Positions 27,270 through 37,533 are shown, numbered from the stretch's first letter. The stretch is DNA of 64,000 nucleotides from Desulfospira joergensenii DSM 10085 (GCF_000420085.1 NZ_ATUG01000003.1:496001-560000), one strand, 5' to 3'. The notes: generated by a model from the sequence alone, not told the origin. Made by a program: numbers and translations.

Positions 27270-28898
27270 ATGGATTCTCCGGCAGGTTCAAGAGAGAACA
27301 AAGGACATCCACCCCCAGTAACGGGCTCTCTCACCCGCATCCATACCGAAGCCCAGCTCCTGGGTCAGAAGCTGGGCTTTTCCGGGGCCTTTCTGGCAGT
27401 TCAATACCTGAACACCCAGATTGAATCCTTTCCGGAAACGCTGACCCGTCAAACCTTTCAAGCCCTTGTCTTCACAGCTGAATCCAGGCAATTTGAAACC
27501 AGAAAACAAGCCTTTTTTCTATACCGGGATATTTTTTTGGCCATGGTCAAGATGGCAGTCCAGCCAGGGATTGAGTTTTCAGAAGGGATCATTCCCAAAC
27601 TCCAGAAAATTCTTATATCCAGCAAAGGGAGGAAAAAAAGGGCTGCCGCCCAGGCCCTGGGAAGCCTGCCCATCCGCTTGAACCCTCCTGGACCGATAAT
27701 CATACACCCTTTAGTGTCATACCCAATATCATTTCAAGCTCTTATTGATGAGTTCAGCAGGCAATCCGGTCATAGGGCAGATCTGCTTTCAGGTGTATGG
27801 CAGGGGCGCAGTCTTGTTTTTAACCTTGCCCCGGAACGAAAAGGAGTTGTCAAATTTGCCAACTCCTGTGACAATATCCCTGAGCTGGCACAGGAAGCAT
27901 CCTGGATGACCGAACTTGCCAGGATCCGCTCCGGTTTCGGGTGTAAGTTCCGCCTGCCCTCTCCGATCCAGGTCCGGGGAAAAAGCCTTTTTATCCTTGA
28001 TTCCATTCCTGAACATATCAAGCCCCAAAAACATCTGCATGAAAATTTGAGGGCCATTGCCTACTTTGTGCACAGGGACTACTTTGATTATCCCAACCAT
28101 CTGGGGTTGAGTGAAAAACAAGACTCCATCAAGGAGATTTTTTGCAGAAATGCCATGCTCTTGGGATCTTTGACCTCCATGGGCATTGTCCATACCGCCC
28201 TGATCCCCCTCTTCCATAACCGGGTCCAGCAGAACCGGCGTCAGGACCAGGGAATATACCTGTGGGAGCACGGCGGCAGGCTGGATCAATGGCTGGAATC
28301 CTGCCGCTACCCCAATTTTGCCCGATCCGGAATCCGGGATTTCGAGCACTTGAGTTTATTGGAAAACACAAGGGATCTGGCCCATTATATCGGGGAGCAT
28401 CTCTTAAGCTTTATCCTGGTCATGGGAAGTTTTTTTAGAAACAGAACCACGGAGAAAAAGGCAAAAGAAAGACAGGAAGATCCGAGGGACACAAGGTCTT
28501 GTTTTGATCCGGATCTGTTCTCAGATTTGATTCAGGGAGTGGCTGAAGCCTATTACAGGTCCGTCGCCGGGAAAAAGCCCGGTAGTATCCTGCCTGTTAA
28601 AAAACTGGTTTGCTCCTTGATAGAACGGATGGGAATGGACGAACACATGGAAGAGAGACTCAGGATTGCGGATCAGGAGCGCATGAGCGACAAGGAGTTT
28701 GTTTTTTTCCTGGAAAGCCGGGGGGTTGAGAAACCGGAAGTCTTCATACGGGCTGAAGAAGAGATCACCCTTGTTACCGGTCCCCATCTGGGCGGATTCA
28801 ACCAGGGCATATCCGTGCCGGAGCTGATTGAATTCTTATTCACCTTTTCTGCCATGTGCGTGTCAGACCGCTATCTGAGTGAACATAGCCTATCATGA
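27270..28898 (+). CDS. Uncharacterised protein, possibly with a kinase-like fold
   Basis: 542 residues, no signal peptide. I do not recognise the family. The first 160 residues look like helical repeats (TRKQAFFLYRDIFLAMVKMA, KKRAAAQALGSL). The central part resembles the layout of kinase-like phosphotransferases: RSLVFNLAPERKGVVKFAN could be the strand-Lys element, ELAQEASWMTEL the C-helix Glu, and GIVHTALIPLFHNR a catalytic-loop-like His...Asn segment. The match is weak and by eye only. It sits 11 bp after the coiled-coil membrane protein gene. Its end converges on the LysM transglycosylase gene. Confidence 0.7.
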   Translation: MDSPAGSRENKGHPPPVTGSLTRIHTEAQLLGQKLGFSGAFLAVQYLNTQIESFPETLTRQTFQALVFTAESRQFETRKQAFFLYRDIFLAMVKMAVQPGIEFSEGIIPKLQKILISSKGRKKRAAAQALGSLPIRLNPPGPIIIHPLVSYPISFQALIDEFSRQSGHRADLLSGVWQGRSLVFNLAPERKGVVKFANSCDNIPELAQEASWMTELARIRSGFGCKFRLPSPIQVRGKSLFILDSIPEHIKPQKHLHENLRAIAYFVHRDYFDYPNHLGLSEKQDSIKEIFCRNAMLLGSLTSMGIVHTALIPLFHNRVQQNRRQDQGIYLWEHGGRLDQWLESCRYPNFARSGIRDFEHLSLLENTRDLAHYIGEHLLSFILVMGSFFRNRTTEKKAKERQEDPRDTRSCFDPDLFSDLIQGVAEAYYRSVAGKKPGSILPVKKLVCSLIERMGMDEHMEERLRIADQERMSDKEFVFFLESRGVEKPEVFIRAEEEITLVTGPHLGGFNQGISVPELIEFLFTFSAMCVSDRYLSEHSLS

Positions 28899-28951
28899 CT
28901 GCAAAGGCTTATTTTACAGACCATTTGCCTCCGGTAACCGAGTGAACCCGG

Positions 28952-30067
28952 TCAATATCTGACCTTTAACCGATCCCCAGGATGAATCACCTTTTTCAGG
29001 GTCAGATTGTTGAGCCGGAGCAGGGAGGCAATGGAAACGTTGTATTGTTTGGCAATGCCGGTCAGGCTCTCACCGGGTTTGACCACATGGAATCGCAGAT
29101 GCTGACCGGCCTTCCAGGATTTATGGAGATCGGTAAACTTCTCCTTAAATCCCTTTTCCCGGCCCTGGGGCACCAGAACAACACTCTTTCCGGGACCCAG
29201 GGAATAACCCCGGATTTCCGGATTCATATCTTTAATGATTTTAAAGGAGACATCAGCCGCCCCGGCAATCAGAGTCAGAGGAATCTCTTTATTGGAACTG
29301 AATTCCAGTTTTGAAAAGCTGAAAACAGGATAGAGGTCCGAGTGTTTCAGATGGAATCCGTAGGTCTCCGGGTTTTCCAGGATCAGTTTGGCTGCCAGGA
29401 TTTTAAATATATATCTTTGGGTTTCAAGGGAGAGATAGAGTGAAAAATAATCCCGGGTGTCCTGGGATTCTATTTCGGCCTTTAACCCATGTTCTCCCAT
29501 GTTGTAGGCGGAAAGAGCGAGAAGATAGGAACCGAATTCTAAATTGAGTTTTTTAATGTATTGGCAGGCAGCACGGGTGGATTCAAAGATATTCCTGCGC
29601 TGGTCGATTCTGGAGTTGATTGTAAGACCGTATTTTCTGCCTGTATGCTTTAAAAACTGCCAGAATCCGACGGCGCCGGCAGGTGAACTGGCATGGGGCC
29701 GAAGTGCGCTCTCGATAACAGGCACATATCTTAAATCCAGGGGAAGATTCTCCTTGGCCAGAATGGCATCGATATGGGGAAAGTACCGGGCCCCTCTTTT
29801 GATCCACAGAATCACCTGGGGCCGGTTCCACAATGCCAGGAGCATCTCTTTTTCAAGCCTCTGTTTTACCTCATGGTTTTCAAGGGGAATCTTTACTCCG
29901 CAGAATCGGAGTTCATCCTGGAATCGGATACTCTGGATGAGAGAAGGGATCTGCTCCAGAACCTGGGAGGGGCTTTCCGGTTCCTCGCAAATTCCCCTGA
30001 CCGGGCCCATCACCAGGATGAACAGGGAAAGCCAGGGCACTGCCCGGGAGAAAAATTTATTGGCCAT
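28952..30067 (-). CDS. Lytic transglycosylase with C-terminal LysM domain (MltD-like)
   Basis: Peptidoglycan-cleaving enzyme. A signal peptide (about 1-26, ending GICEE) is followed by an SLT domain: the catalytic Glu lies in YVPVIESALRPHA, with AVGFWQFLKHTGRKYGL and LLALSAYNMGE. The C-terminus holds one LysM (FHVVKPGESLTGIAKQYNVSIASLLRLNNL, about 325-370) that binds glycan. It is 371 residues, smaller than E. coli MltD, which has two LysM units. It is transcribed alone and divergently from the inositol-monophosphatase-like gene. Confidence 0.9.
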   Translation of the reverse strand: MANKFFSRAVPWLSLFILVMGPVRGICEEPESPSQVLEQIPSLIQSIRFQDELRFCGVKIPLENHEVKQRLEKEMLLALWNRPQVILWIKRGARYFPHIDAILAKENLPLDLRYVPVIESALRPHASSPAGAVGFWQFLKHTGRKYGLTINSRIDQRRNIFESTRAACQYIKKLNLEFGSYLLALSAYNMGEHGLKAEIESQDTRDYFSLYLSLETQRYIFKILAAKLILENPETYGFHLKHSDLYPVFSFSKLEFSSNKEIPLTLIAGAADVSFKIIKDMNPEIRGYSLGPGKSVVLVPQGREKGFKEKFTDLHKSWKAGQHLRFHVVKPGESLTGIAKQYNVSIASLLRLNNLTLKKVIHPGDRLKVRY

Positions 30068-30124
30068 GGAAAATCGTCCCTAACATAATTTTGGTATTGA
30101 ACAATGTCGGATCATTTTCAACCA

Positions 30125-30153
30125 ATCATTGCAAAAAAGAATTTGAAAGTCAA
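30125..30153 (-). promoter_or_regulatory. Candidate promoter of the LysM transglycosylase gene
   Basis: On the minus strand TTGACT (30153-30148) and AATGAT (30130-30125, four of six consensus bases) are 17 bp apart, 58 bp upstream of the start codon. The rest of the 226-bp divergent gap shows nothing I can assign. Confidence 0.4.
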
Positions 30154-30293
30154 TTTACCGCCTAGGCACAGGATTGGGATAAAAAAATAAAATCACAAAA
30201 ACAAAATCCTTTCTGGTGTGTCTTTGCCTTTTAAAATCTCCCATGGTATATCCTTGGCCAGTGCATAAAATTTAATCATTTTCAGGTATAAAA

Positions 30294-31079
30294 TTGGACT
30301 CATTTTTAAAGGATCTGCTCAGGGAAGCCGGCCGGATTTGCATTCAGGAACAGGGAAGACTCAACCGGAACGATATTGAATTTAAAAGTCAAAAGGATAT
30401 CGTCACGGTTACCGATAAAAAGGTGGAGGATCTGATCATTAAAAGGATCAGGCACCGCCATCCCAGCCACGATATCCTAGGCGAAGAAACCGGCAGATCA
30501 CCGGCCTCCGTTTCAAAAAATTCTGAAAAATACCTGTGGATCATTGACCCCATTGACGGTACCACCTCTTTTTTTCACGGTCAGCCCTTTTATTCCATAA
30601 GCATTGCCCTTAACAGGGGGGATGAAACCCTTCTGGGAGGGGTCTATGCACCGGTACTTGACCAGATGTTTTTCGCCAAAAAGGACGGGGGGGCATTTTT
30701 AAACGACGAATCCATCCGGGTTTCTTCATGCGAATGCCTTGTAGAATCGGTGATGGCCACGGGGTTTGCCTGCCTCAGGGCCGGACTGAAAAAAAACAAC
30801 CTTGTTTATTTTAACCGGATCGTTCCCTTGCTGAGGGATATCCGCCGGTTCGGATCTGCCGCCCTTGACCTCTGTTATGTGGCCTGCGGCAAAATTGACG
30901 GATTCTGGGAAATGGAACTCAATCTCTATGATATCGCCGCAGGAGCCCTGATCGCCCGGGAAGCCGGCGCCGTGGTCTCAGATTTTTCAGGTGGAAATCA
31001 TTTTCCAGACCAGGGAATTGTTGCCGCCAACCCATTTTTGTCCGGATTATTAATTGACCAGCTCAATTCCAGGCATTAG
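30294..31079 (+). CDS. Inositol-monophosphatase family phosphatase
   Basis: Mg2+-dependent sugar/nucleotide phosphatase family (SuhB, CysQ, HisN). The metal-binding residues are visible: Glu in DILGEETG, and IIDPIDGTTSFFHG with the DPIDGTT signature. The C-terminal motif WEMELNLYDIAAGALIAREAG matches the WDxAAG region. It is 261 residues. The TTG at 30294 is preceded by AGG at suitable distance, and no nearby ATG fits. The substrate cannot be told from sequence. Downstream genes follow closely (9 bp). Confidence 0.9.
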   Translation: MDSFLKDLLREAGRICIQEQGRLNRNDIEFKSQKDIVTVTDKKVEDLIIKRIRHRHPSHDILGEETGRSPASVSKNSEKYLWIIDPIDGTTSFFHGQPFYSISIALNRGDETLLGGVYAPVLDQMFFAKKDGGAFLNDESIRVSSCECLVESVMATGFACLRAGLKKNNLVYFNRIVPLLRDIRRFGSAALDLCYVACGKIDGFWEMELNLYDIAAGALIAREAGAVVSDFSGGNHFPDQGIVAANPFLSGLLIDQLNSRH

Positions 31080-31088
31080 TGTAAGTCT

Positions 31089-31343
31089 ATGATCTATGTC
31101 TTCACTTTTATTTTTATCCTGAGCCTGGCCGCAGGCTGGACCCTTGCCCGTTTCATGGAATTGTCCGCCTCCGGAACCCTTGCCTGCCTGGCCGGAGCTG
31201 GGTTTGCCGGTTCCAGCATCATTGCCCTTGTCTTTGTTTTTCTTTATTTTTTTCACAAGGAAACAGACAAGGAGAAAATTGAGAGGCTCCAGGAAGAAAT
31301 CAAGGCCATGAAAAAAAGGCCCGTGAAGAGGATTGAATCATGA
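31089..31343 (+). CDS. Small membrane protein, function unknown
   Basis: 84 residues with two predicted membrane helices (VFTFIFILSLAAGWTLA and IIALVFVFLYFF) and a basic, helical cytoplasmic tail (KEKIERLQEEIKAMKKRPVKRIES). It overlaps the downstream GTPase gene by 4 bp (ATGA), so translation is probably coupled. No family recognised. Confidence 0.7.
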   Translation: MIYVFTFIFILSLAAGWTLARFMELSASGTLACLAGAGFAGSSIIALVFVFLYFFHKETDKEKIERLQEEIKAMKKRPVKRIES

Positions 31344-32209
31344 CCATCCAATGGTTTCCCGGCCACATGCTGGAGACAAAGAAATTGTTAAAAGCCTCTG
31401 TTTCCAAGGTGGACGCGGTTCTTGAGGTCCTGGATGCAAGGCTTCCCCAGGGCAGTGCCAACCCCCTTGTCAATAGTCTGTGCCGGGACCGGGCGTGGAT
31501 TAAAGTTCTGAACAAGAGCGATCTTGCGGATCCAGAAATTACGGCCCTGTGGCTGGACTACTTTAATACCCGTTCAAACACCCGGGCCCTGGCCGTCTGC
31601 GGATCCCAAAAAAAAGATACTGCCAAGGCACTGAACACCTGTGTCAGTCAAATCAAACGGAACAAGGCCCGGAAGATAAAGGTCATGGTGGTCGGGATCC
31701 CCAATACGGGTAAATCCACCATCCTGAATACCCTGGCCGGTAAGAAAATCGCCAAAACAGGGAATGTACCGGCCGTGACCCGTCACCAGCAGCGGACAAG
31801 CCTGAAAAACAATATTGACATTTACGATACCCCGGGTATTCTCTGGCCGGTGATTGAACCCAGGGAAAGGGCCTTATCCCTGGCTGCCAGCGGAGCCATC
31901 GCAGACACAGCCCTGGACCATTACGAGGTCGCCCTGTTTGCGGCTGATTTTCTGATGGCCCATTATCCAGACCGGCTGCTTGAAAGATATTCTTTTTTGA
32001 CCAAAATTCCCGATGAGGCCGGGGATCTGGTTGAAGCTATCGGCGCGTCCAGCGGCTGCCTGAAAAAAGGGGGAATCGTGAATATCCAAAAGGCCTCCCA
32101 GCTATTGATACAGGACCTTCGATCCGGTAAGATAGGAAGAATAAGCTTTGAAACACCTGATTTAGATGAAATGGAAAATGAAAATGAGATTAAATCATAT
32201 ACACCTTGA
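31340..32209 (+). CDS. Circularly permuted GTPase of the YlqF/RbgA family
   Basis: Ribosome-assembly-type GTPase; RbgA matures the 50S subunit in Bacillus. The G motifs occur in permuted order: NKSD (G4), then GIPNTGKST (G1, P-loop), a Thr-containing switch region (VPAVTRHQQ) and DTPG (G3). The N-terminus IQWFPGHMLETKK is the family hallmark. It is 289 residues. It overlaps the small membrane protein gene upstream and the prc gene downstream. A role in 50S biogenesis is inferred from family. Confidence 0.9.
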   Translation: MTIQWFPGHMLETKKLLKASVSKVDAVLEVLDARLPQGSANPLVNSLCRDRAWIKVLNKSDLADPEITALWLDYFNTRSNTRALAVCGSQKKDTAKALNTCVSQIKRNKARKIKVMVVGIPNTGKSTILNTLAGKKIAKTGNVPAVTRHQQRTSLKNNIDIYDTPGILWPVIEPRERALSLAASGAIADTALDHYEVALFAADFLMAHYPDRLLERYSFLTKIPDEAGDLVEAIGASSGCLKKGGIVNIQKASQLLIQDLRSGKIGRISFETPDLDEMENENEIKSYTP

Positions 32210-34253
32210 CTCTGTTTTCGGAATTCGGTTCCGGTTCGTTTCCTGTCTTTTTTTGTCCCTGATCCTGCTTTGGACAGGACTGGTCAAGGCAGAGGGGCTT
32301 TTACCCCAAAAAACCCAGGAAAACCAGTGCATCCGGATCGTCAATGCCCTTGAAAAAAATCACTATCTCAATAAAAGACTGGACAACCAGATGTCTTCCC
32401 AGATCTTTGATTTATATATCAAAAGACTGGATCCTTCCCGCTCCCTTTTGACCCGGTCGGATTTAAACAGATTGAACCGGTTCCGGTACAGCCTGGACAA
32501 TGATCTTGTCCAGGGAAATCTGGACCTGGCCTTTGAAATCTTCAACCTATACCAGTCCAGGGCTGTTAAGCGGCTGGAAACCATCCTGGGTCTTGCCAAG
32601 ACCTGGGAAAAAAGCATCCCGGTGGATTCAAATAGGGAAATCATCATTGACAACGAGAATCGTCCTTTCCAGGAGAACCTGGAAGATTTAAAAAGGATTT
32701 GGAAAGATGACCTGATCAATCATATCATCACCCTGAAACTGGATGGAAAAGAGAACAAAGAGATCAGCGAAACCCTTGAAAAAATATATTCTTCCAGGTT
32801 GACAAGACTCTCCCAGACCAATTCCAATGATGTGTTTCAATTGTTCATGAACAGCGTAACGGCAAGTTTTGATCCCCATACCCAATATTTTCCGCCCCGG
32901 GCCTCCGAAGATTTTGATATTCACATGAGTCTTTCCCTGGAGGGGATCGGTGCTGTTCTTCAAAATGAATACGAATACACCAAGGTGGTCCGCCTGATTC
33001 CCAAGGGGCCTGCCGACGAATCCAACCTTTTGATGCCCGGCGATAAAATTATCGGTGTGGGACAGGGAAAAGACGGCGAGATCAAGGATACCATTGGGCA
33101 ACGGATTGACAAGGTGGTTCAGCAGATCCGAGGGCCCAAAAACACCTATGTCCGGCTCAAGATCATCCCGGCTAAAAAAGCCGATTCCACGGCCACCATC
33201 TCCATTAAAAGGGACAGGGTTAAACTGGAGGATCAGTCTGCCAAAAAAGAGGTGGTCTCCCTGGAAAAAGACAACAAGACCTATAAGATCGGGATCATTG
33301 AAATTCCCAATTTTTATATTGATTTTGCCGCCTATCACCGGGGGGATAAAAATTATAAAAGTACAACTTTCGATGTAAAAAAGCTTTTATTTGAACTCAA
33401 AGAAGAAAAAATCAACGGACTCATCATCGACCTGAGGGACAACGGGGGCGGTTCCCTGAAAGAGGCAAACGATTTGACCGGACTCTTCCTTAAAACCGGC
33501 CCCACGGTCCAGATCAAGACCAAGCATAGAATTACAAGGCTCTACGACGAGGACAGGTCTATAGAATACACGGGCCCCCTTATCGTTTTGATTAACCGGA
33601 TGAGTGCCTCGGCTTCCGAGATCTTTGCCGGGGCCATAAAAGATTATCACCGGGGAATCATCGTGGGCACCCGGAGTTTCGGCAAAGGGACAGTTCAGGA
33701 ACTCAAAACCATTGGGGATGGGAAACTGAAACTGACCAGTGCCAAATTTTACCGGGTATCCGGTGAAAGCACCCAGAACAAAGGCATTGAGCCGGATATC
33801 CATTATCCCCGGATTTATAAAATTGAAAACATTGGAGAGAGCAGCCTGGACGGCGCCCTGCCCTGGGATACCATTCTCCGGACCCGGTACAAGGCCTATC
33901 CTTCCTTAAAGCCGTTATTCACCACCCTTGAAGAACGGTATCAAGATAGATCCAGCCATGCACCGGGCATGATCTATCTTAAAAAGCGGATTGAGATGAC
34001 CACCCGTTTGAGCAGCCAGAACCGTCTTTCGTTAAATATAAAACAGAGGGAAGAGAAGCGGGCCAGGGATGAGGCAGGCGAACTTGAGATCGAAAATGAG
34101 TATTTGACCGCCATGGGAGAAAAACCCCTGGATTCCCTTGACGACATTGATCCTAAAATTAAAGAATACAAAGACATCATCATGAATCAAACCCATCTCG
34201 TGATGGCGGATTTTATATCCCTTGCCCAGGACAAGGGATACAGCTGGCAATGA
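32166..34253 (+). CDS. prc: Tail-specific periplasmic protease (Prc/CtpA family)
   Basis: Serine protease that degrades or trims periplasmic proteins from the C-terminus. A signal sequence (about 22-42) is followed by a helical N-terminal domain, a PDZ domain (about 255-345; LSLEGIGAVLQNE, LLMPGDKIIGVG), and an S41 catalytic core with the serine in MSASASEIF (479-487) and Lys507 in SFGKGTVQ. The C-terminal DUF3340-like helical part is present. It is 695 residues, close to E. coli Prc. The first ATG overlaps the GTPase gene by 44 bp; the Met at 32184 is an alternative. Confidence 0.93.
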   Translation: MKWKMKMRLNHIHLDSVFGIRFRFVSCLFLSLILLWTGLVKAEGLLPQKTQENQCIRIVNALEKNHYLNKRLDNQMSSQIFDLYIKRLDPSRSLLTRSDLNRLNRFRYSLDNDLVQGNLDLAFEIFNLYQSRAVKRLETILGLAKTWEKSIPVDSNREIIIDNENRPFQENLEDLKRIWKDDLINHIITLKLDGKENKEISETLEKIYSSRLTRLSQTNSNDVFQLFMNSVTASFDPHTQYFPPRASEDFDIHMSLSLEGIGAVLQNEYEYTKVVRLIPKGPADESNLLMPGDKIIGVGQGKDGEIKDTIGQRIDKVVQQIRGPKNTYVRLKIIPAKKADSTATISIKRDRVKLEDQSAKKEVVSLEKDNKTYKIGIIEIPNFYIDFAAYHRGDKNYKSTTFDVKKLLFELKEEKINGLIIDLRDNGGGSLKEANDLTGLFLKTGPTVQIKTKHRITRLYDEDRSIEYTGPLIVLINRMSASASEIFAGAIKDYHRGIIVGTRSFGKGTVQELKTIGDGKLKLTSAKFYRVSGESTQNKGIEPDIHYPRIYKIENIGESSLDGALPWDTILRTRYKAYPSLKPLFTTLEERYQDRSSHAPGMIYLKKRIEMTTRLSSQNRLSLNIKQREEKRARDEAGELEIENEYLTAMGEKPLDSLDDIDPKIKEYKDIIMNQTHLVMADFISLAQDKGYSWQ

Positions 34254-34262
34254 TCCAAACCC

Positions 34263-37200
34263 ATGCTGAAATTGGGGAATAGGACAAAAAGGAGCCTGCT
34301 GTACGGGGCCGCATCTATTATCGCTTTGATGCTGCTCTTTCCCTTTGTCACAGAACTGTGCCTCAACTCCGCCCCGTTTAAGCGGGAAATTGCGGACCGT
34401 GCCCACCAAAAGACCGGAATCCAAATTGATCCGGATAAAATTAAGTTCCAGATAAAGATCGCCCGTTTATTGCCAATGCTCAGCATCGGTATAAAGGATA
34501 CCCCCTTTTTTCTAAACGACGGGCTTTCCATTCAAGTCAAAGCTGCCTATGTTGAACTGGACACCCTAGGTCTTATCCGGGGCAAAATTATTCCCCGTGG
34601 AATTCGGGTGGACACCCCAAAGCTGCAATTTATATCCCGGCCCCCACAGGAAGCCAAACCGGACAAAAAGCAAATTGCCGAACCTTCCTGGTTCGAGGAT
34701 ATTGATTTGAGCGAAAAAGAGATTCAGCGACTTTTCGCTTTTCTGCCTGACGACTCGGATGAAATTGAGCTTGCCCTGAGTAATCTCAAATCCGAGTATT
34801 TCAAATCAGTGAACGGAATATTTTCAGTATCCCGATCTGCACAGACCCTGACCCTGGATTTGAATGGCCAGGTGGCAAAAATTCCAGAATCGAGGATTCT
34901 GGAGATTCCCGTTCTCAATTCCATGCACATTCAATCCATGGGTTTTGAAACCATCCGGCTTTCCTGTGCGCTGTCGGCTTCCAACGGGATCTCCGGGAAC
35001 GTAAAACTGGGGAATTTTTCCATGGAGTCGGATCAACTTTCCGGGAAGAGGATTCTGGTGGAACAGGCCATGGCGGATTTTCATATTTCAAACAAGTCCT
35101 GGTCTTTCCAACTCAAGCCTTTTGCCCTGGCCTATCCGCAAGGAAGGGCCGGAATGACATTCTCCCATGACCCGGTTTCGGGAAAATCCAGCATCGCCTT
35201 CACGGGCTCTGAAATTCAGATCAAAGAGGCAAGGCAGGTCTGCCTTGCCCTTGGAAGGGACAGTCGTTTCATTACCCGGTTGTTCGATATTCTCAGGAAC
35301 GGAAAAGTAGAAGAGATCGGAATTTCATTTAAGAATGACACTCTCCAGGATCTGTTTGACGCCCATTCCATGGTGCTCAAAGGATCGGTTCAGCAGGGAT
35401 CGGTTAAAATCCCGGAAACCTCTCTCCTTGTCCATGGGATTCAGGGGCGCGCCTTTATTCAGAAGGGTCTGCTTCAGATCAGTTCCCAATCCGGGAGCAT
35501 TTACGGATCTAAGATTGAAAAGGGCTGGCTGGAACTCGATCTGCTCAACCATGATGATGTCCCCTTCAAAGGAGAATTCAACCTTCATGCCGATCTCTCA
35601 GGGGTGCCGGCAACCCTGATATCAATTATGCCCGGAACCCGGCTTGCAGAAGAATTGAAAAAGATCGACAAAATCGAAGGTGAGGCTGAGGTGAGGCTGA
35701 TTCTTAATATGGAAACCGGAGATTCTGATCCAAGGGTAAGGGTATTTGCCCAAAACATCGCCGCCAAGGGAAGATATAAACGGATCCCCCTGCCCCTGGA
35801 GATCAACCAGGGAAAGTTTACCTATACTTCAGAAAGAATTACCCTGGATGAACTGTCCGGAAAAATCAATGACAATCCCATAGAGGATCTATCCGCCATG
35901 ATAGAGACATCAGACAGGTTTCAATTCAGCCTCCAGTCCGCCCGGGCCAGTCTTAAAACCGGAGATTTCATGGACTGGATTCAATCAACCCCCTGGATCA
36001 TGGAACGAATCGAGCCGGTTAAAAATCTGTCAGGTCTAGTAAATATAGAAAACCTGAATATCACAGGACCTTTCTTTCATCCCGAGGAATGGACCTTCCT
36101 GGCAAAAGGATTTTCCAGGGGCATGGATCTGGGATTTTCCTCTCCCAGGGCCATCCGTAACCTGAGTGGTGAATTCTCCTTCACGGACAAGGAGGTTCAT
36201 GTCAGCGCCCTTCGGGCCAAGGTCCATGATCTGGGATGGCTGTCCGGGAGCATAGACTCCCGGAAGCTGGACAGCATTCGAACTCCCCTGGATGCCGTTC
36301 TGAAAAATATAGACCTGAAGTCCGGAGAGAACCGGATCTCCGGCACCATTCTTTTTCCTTCCGGGGCCGGTCTCGATTTTGTTCTTTCCGGGAAAAGCCT
36401 GGAACTTCTGAAACCTCAAACCCTTGTGTTAAGGGATGGGGAACTGACCCGTGCCGAGATAGGCTTTTCCTATGATCCGGTCAGTCCTCTGTTCGATTTC
36501 AAGGGGTTTGTCAATACCCGGACCTTTGACAATATCCTTCAAAAAGATTCTTTTCTTTACAAGACCGTCCACGCCTTTACAGGCGGCAACCCGATCCGGA
36601 TATACACGGATAAAGTTTCAACCCTTCACCTGGATATCGGCCACCTTAATCTGGATCCCCTGATTCAAAAGAACGGTCCCCGGAAGAACAAATCGGAAAG
36701 GCAGCCTCTGATCTTCCCAAAAACAGCTCAAATCAAAGCAGAAAGTCTGGGATATAAGAACCTTAACTTTACGAATCTGAAGGCAGATGTTTCTTCCGGT
36801 AAAAAGGGGAAGAGCATCCAGATTCTGAACCTGGATTTATGTGACCTGGAGTCCTCAGGGACCGCCTCCCTTACCGGTACACCGGACCAGACCCTGGTGG
36901 AAATGGATGTAAAGATCCGCTCCGGTGAAAGAGAAAATATTCTTCCCATGCTTTCCTGCATTTTCAAGGACACCCGCCTTATTGAAGGACCCTATTCTTT
37001 TTCCTGCGATCTCAACGGAAAAGGACCTTTGGATAATTTTACAAAAACCCTGACCGGCAAACTCAGTTTTCAGTCCCAAAACGGCAGAATCTATAAGGCG
37101 ACACTCTTGTCCAGGATTTTATCCGTCATTAACATCTTAAGCCTGCCGGATCTTGAACAGGAAGGATTTGCTTATGATTCCTTTGATGTCCAGGGAAAAA

Positions 37201-37532
37201 TCAAAGATGGGGTGATCCATCTGGAAAAGGCAGTGATCGACGGAGAAAACATGGCCATGACCTTTACAGGATGGATCTCTCCCTTTGAAAACAAAATGGA
37301 TCTGACCTGCCTTGTGGCCCCTTTTAAGACCATTGACACCATAATAAAGTATATCCCCGTGATCAATACGGCCCTCCAGGGCAGACTGGTCTCTTTCCCG
37401 GCAAAGGTCCAGGGCCCGCTGAACGATCCGGTGGTAACCCCGCTTCATCCTTCAGCCGTTGGCGAAGGACTGATCAATATGATGGGAGACATTCTCAAGA
37501 CCCCCATAAGATTATTGAAAGGGACCCCCTGA
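34263..37532 (+). CDS. AsmA-like membrane protein (possible lipid-transport bridge)
   Basis: 1089 residues with one N-terminal membrane helix (LLYGAASIIALMLLFPFVTELCL) and a very long beta-rich periplasmic part. The N-terminus (KREIADRAHQKTGIQIDPDKI) and the C-terminal GKLSFQSQNGRIYKATLL, followed by FDVQGKIKDGVIHLEKAVIDGENMAMTF in segments, resemble AsmA-family proteins. These proteins are proposed to move phospholipids across the periplasm (TamB, YhdP, YicH). Which subfamily it belongs to cannot be decided by eye. It begins 9 bp after prc and ends 1 bp before the thioesterase gene. Confidence 0.75.
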   Translation: MLKLGNRTKRSLLYGAASIIALMLLFPFVTELCLNSAPFKREIADRAHQKTGIQIDPDKIKFQIKIARLLPMLSIGIKDTPFFLNDGLSIQVKAAYVELDTLGLIRGKIIPRGIRVDTPKLQFISRPPQEAKPDKKQIAEPSWFEDIDLSEKEIQRLFAFLPDDSDEIELALSNLKSEYFKSVNGIFSVSRSAQTLTLDLNGQVAKIPESRILEIPVLNSMHIQSMGFETIRLSCALSASNGISGNVKLGNFSMESDQLSGKRILVEQAMADFHISNKSWSFQLKPFALAYPQGRAGMTFSHDPVSGKSSIAFTGSEIQIKEARQVCLALGRDSRFITRLFDILRNGKVEEIGISFKNDTLQDLFDAHSMVLKGSVQQGSVKIPETSLLVHGIQGRAFIQKGLLQISSQSGSIYGSKIEKGWLELDLLNHDDVPFKGEFNLHADLSGVPATLISIMPGTRLAEELKKIDKIEGEAEVRLILNMETGDSDPRVRVFAQNIAAKGRYKRIPLPLEINQGKFTYTSERITLDELSGKINDNPIEDLSAMIETSDRFQFSLQSARASLKTGDFMDWIQSTPWIMERIEPVKNLSGLVNIENLNITGPFFHPEEWTFLAKGFSRGMDLGFSSPRAIRNLSGEFSFTDKEVHVSALRAKVHDLGWLSGSIDSRKLDSIRTPLDAVLKNIDLKSGENRISGTILFPSGAGLDFVLSGKSLELLKPQTLVLRDGELTRAEIGFSYDPVSPLFDFKGFVNTRTFDNILQKDSFLYKTVHAFTGGNPIRIYTDKVSTLHLDIGHLNLDPLIQKNGPRKNKSERQPLIFPKTAQIKAESLGYKNLNFTNLKADVSSGKKGKSIQILNLDLCDLESSGTASLTGTPDQTLVEMDVKIRSGERENILPMLSCIFKDTRLIEGPYSFSCDLNGKGPLDNFTKTLTGKLSFQSQNGRIYKATLLSRILSVINILSLPDLEQEGFAYDSFDVQGKIKDGVIHLEKAVIDGENMAMTFTGWISPFENKMDLTCLVAPFKTIDTIIKYIPVINTALQGRLVSFPAKVQGPLNDPVVTPLHPSAVGEGLINMMGDILKTPIRLLKGTP

Positions 37533-37533
37533 C

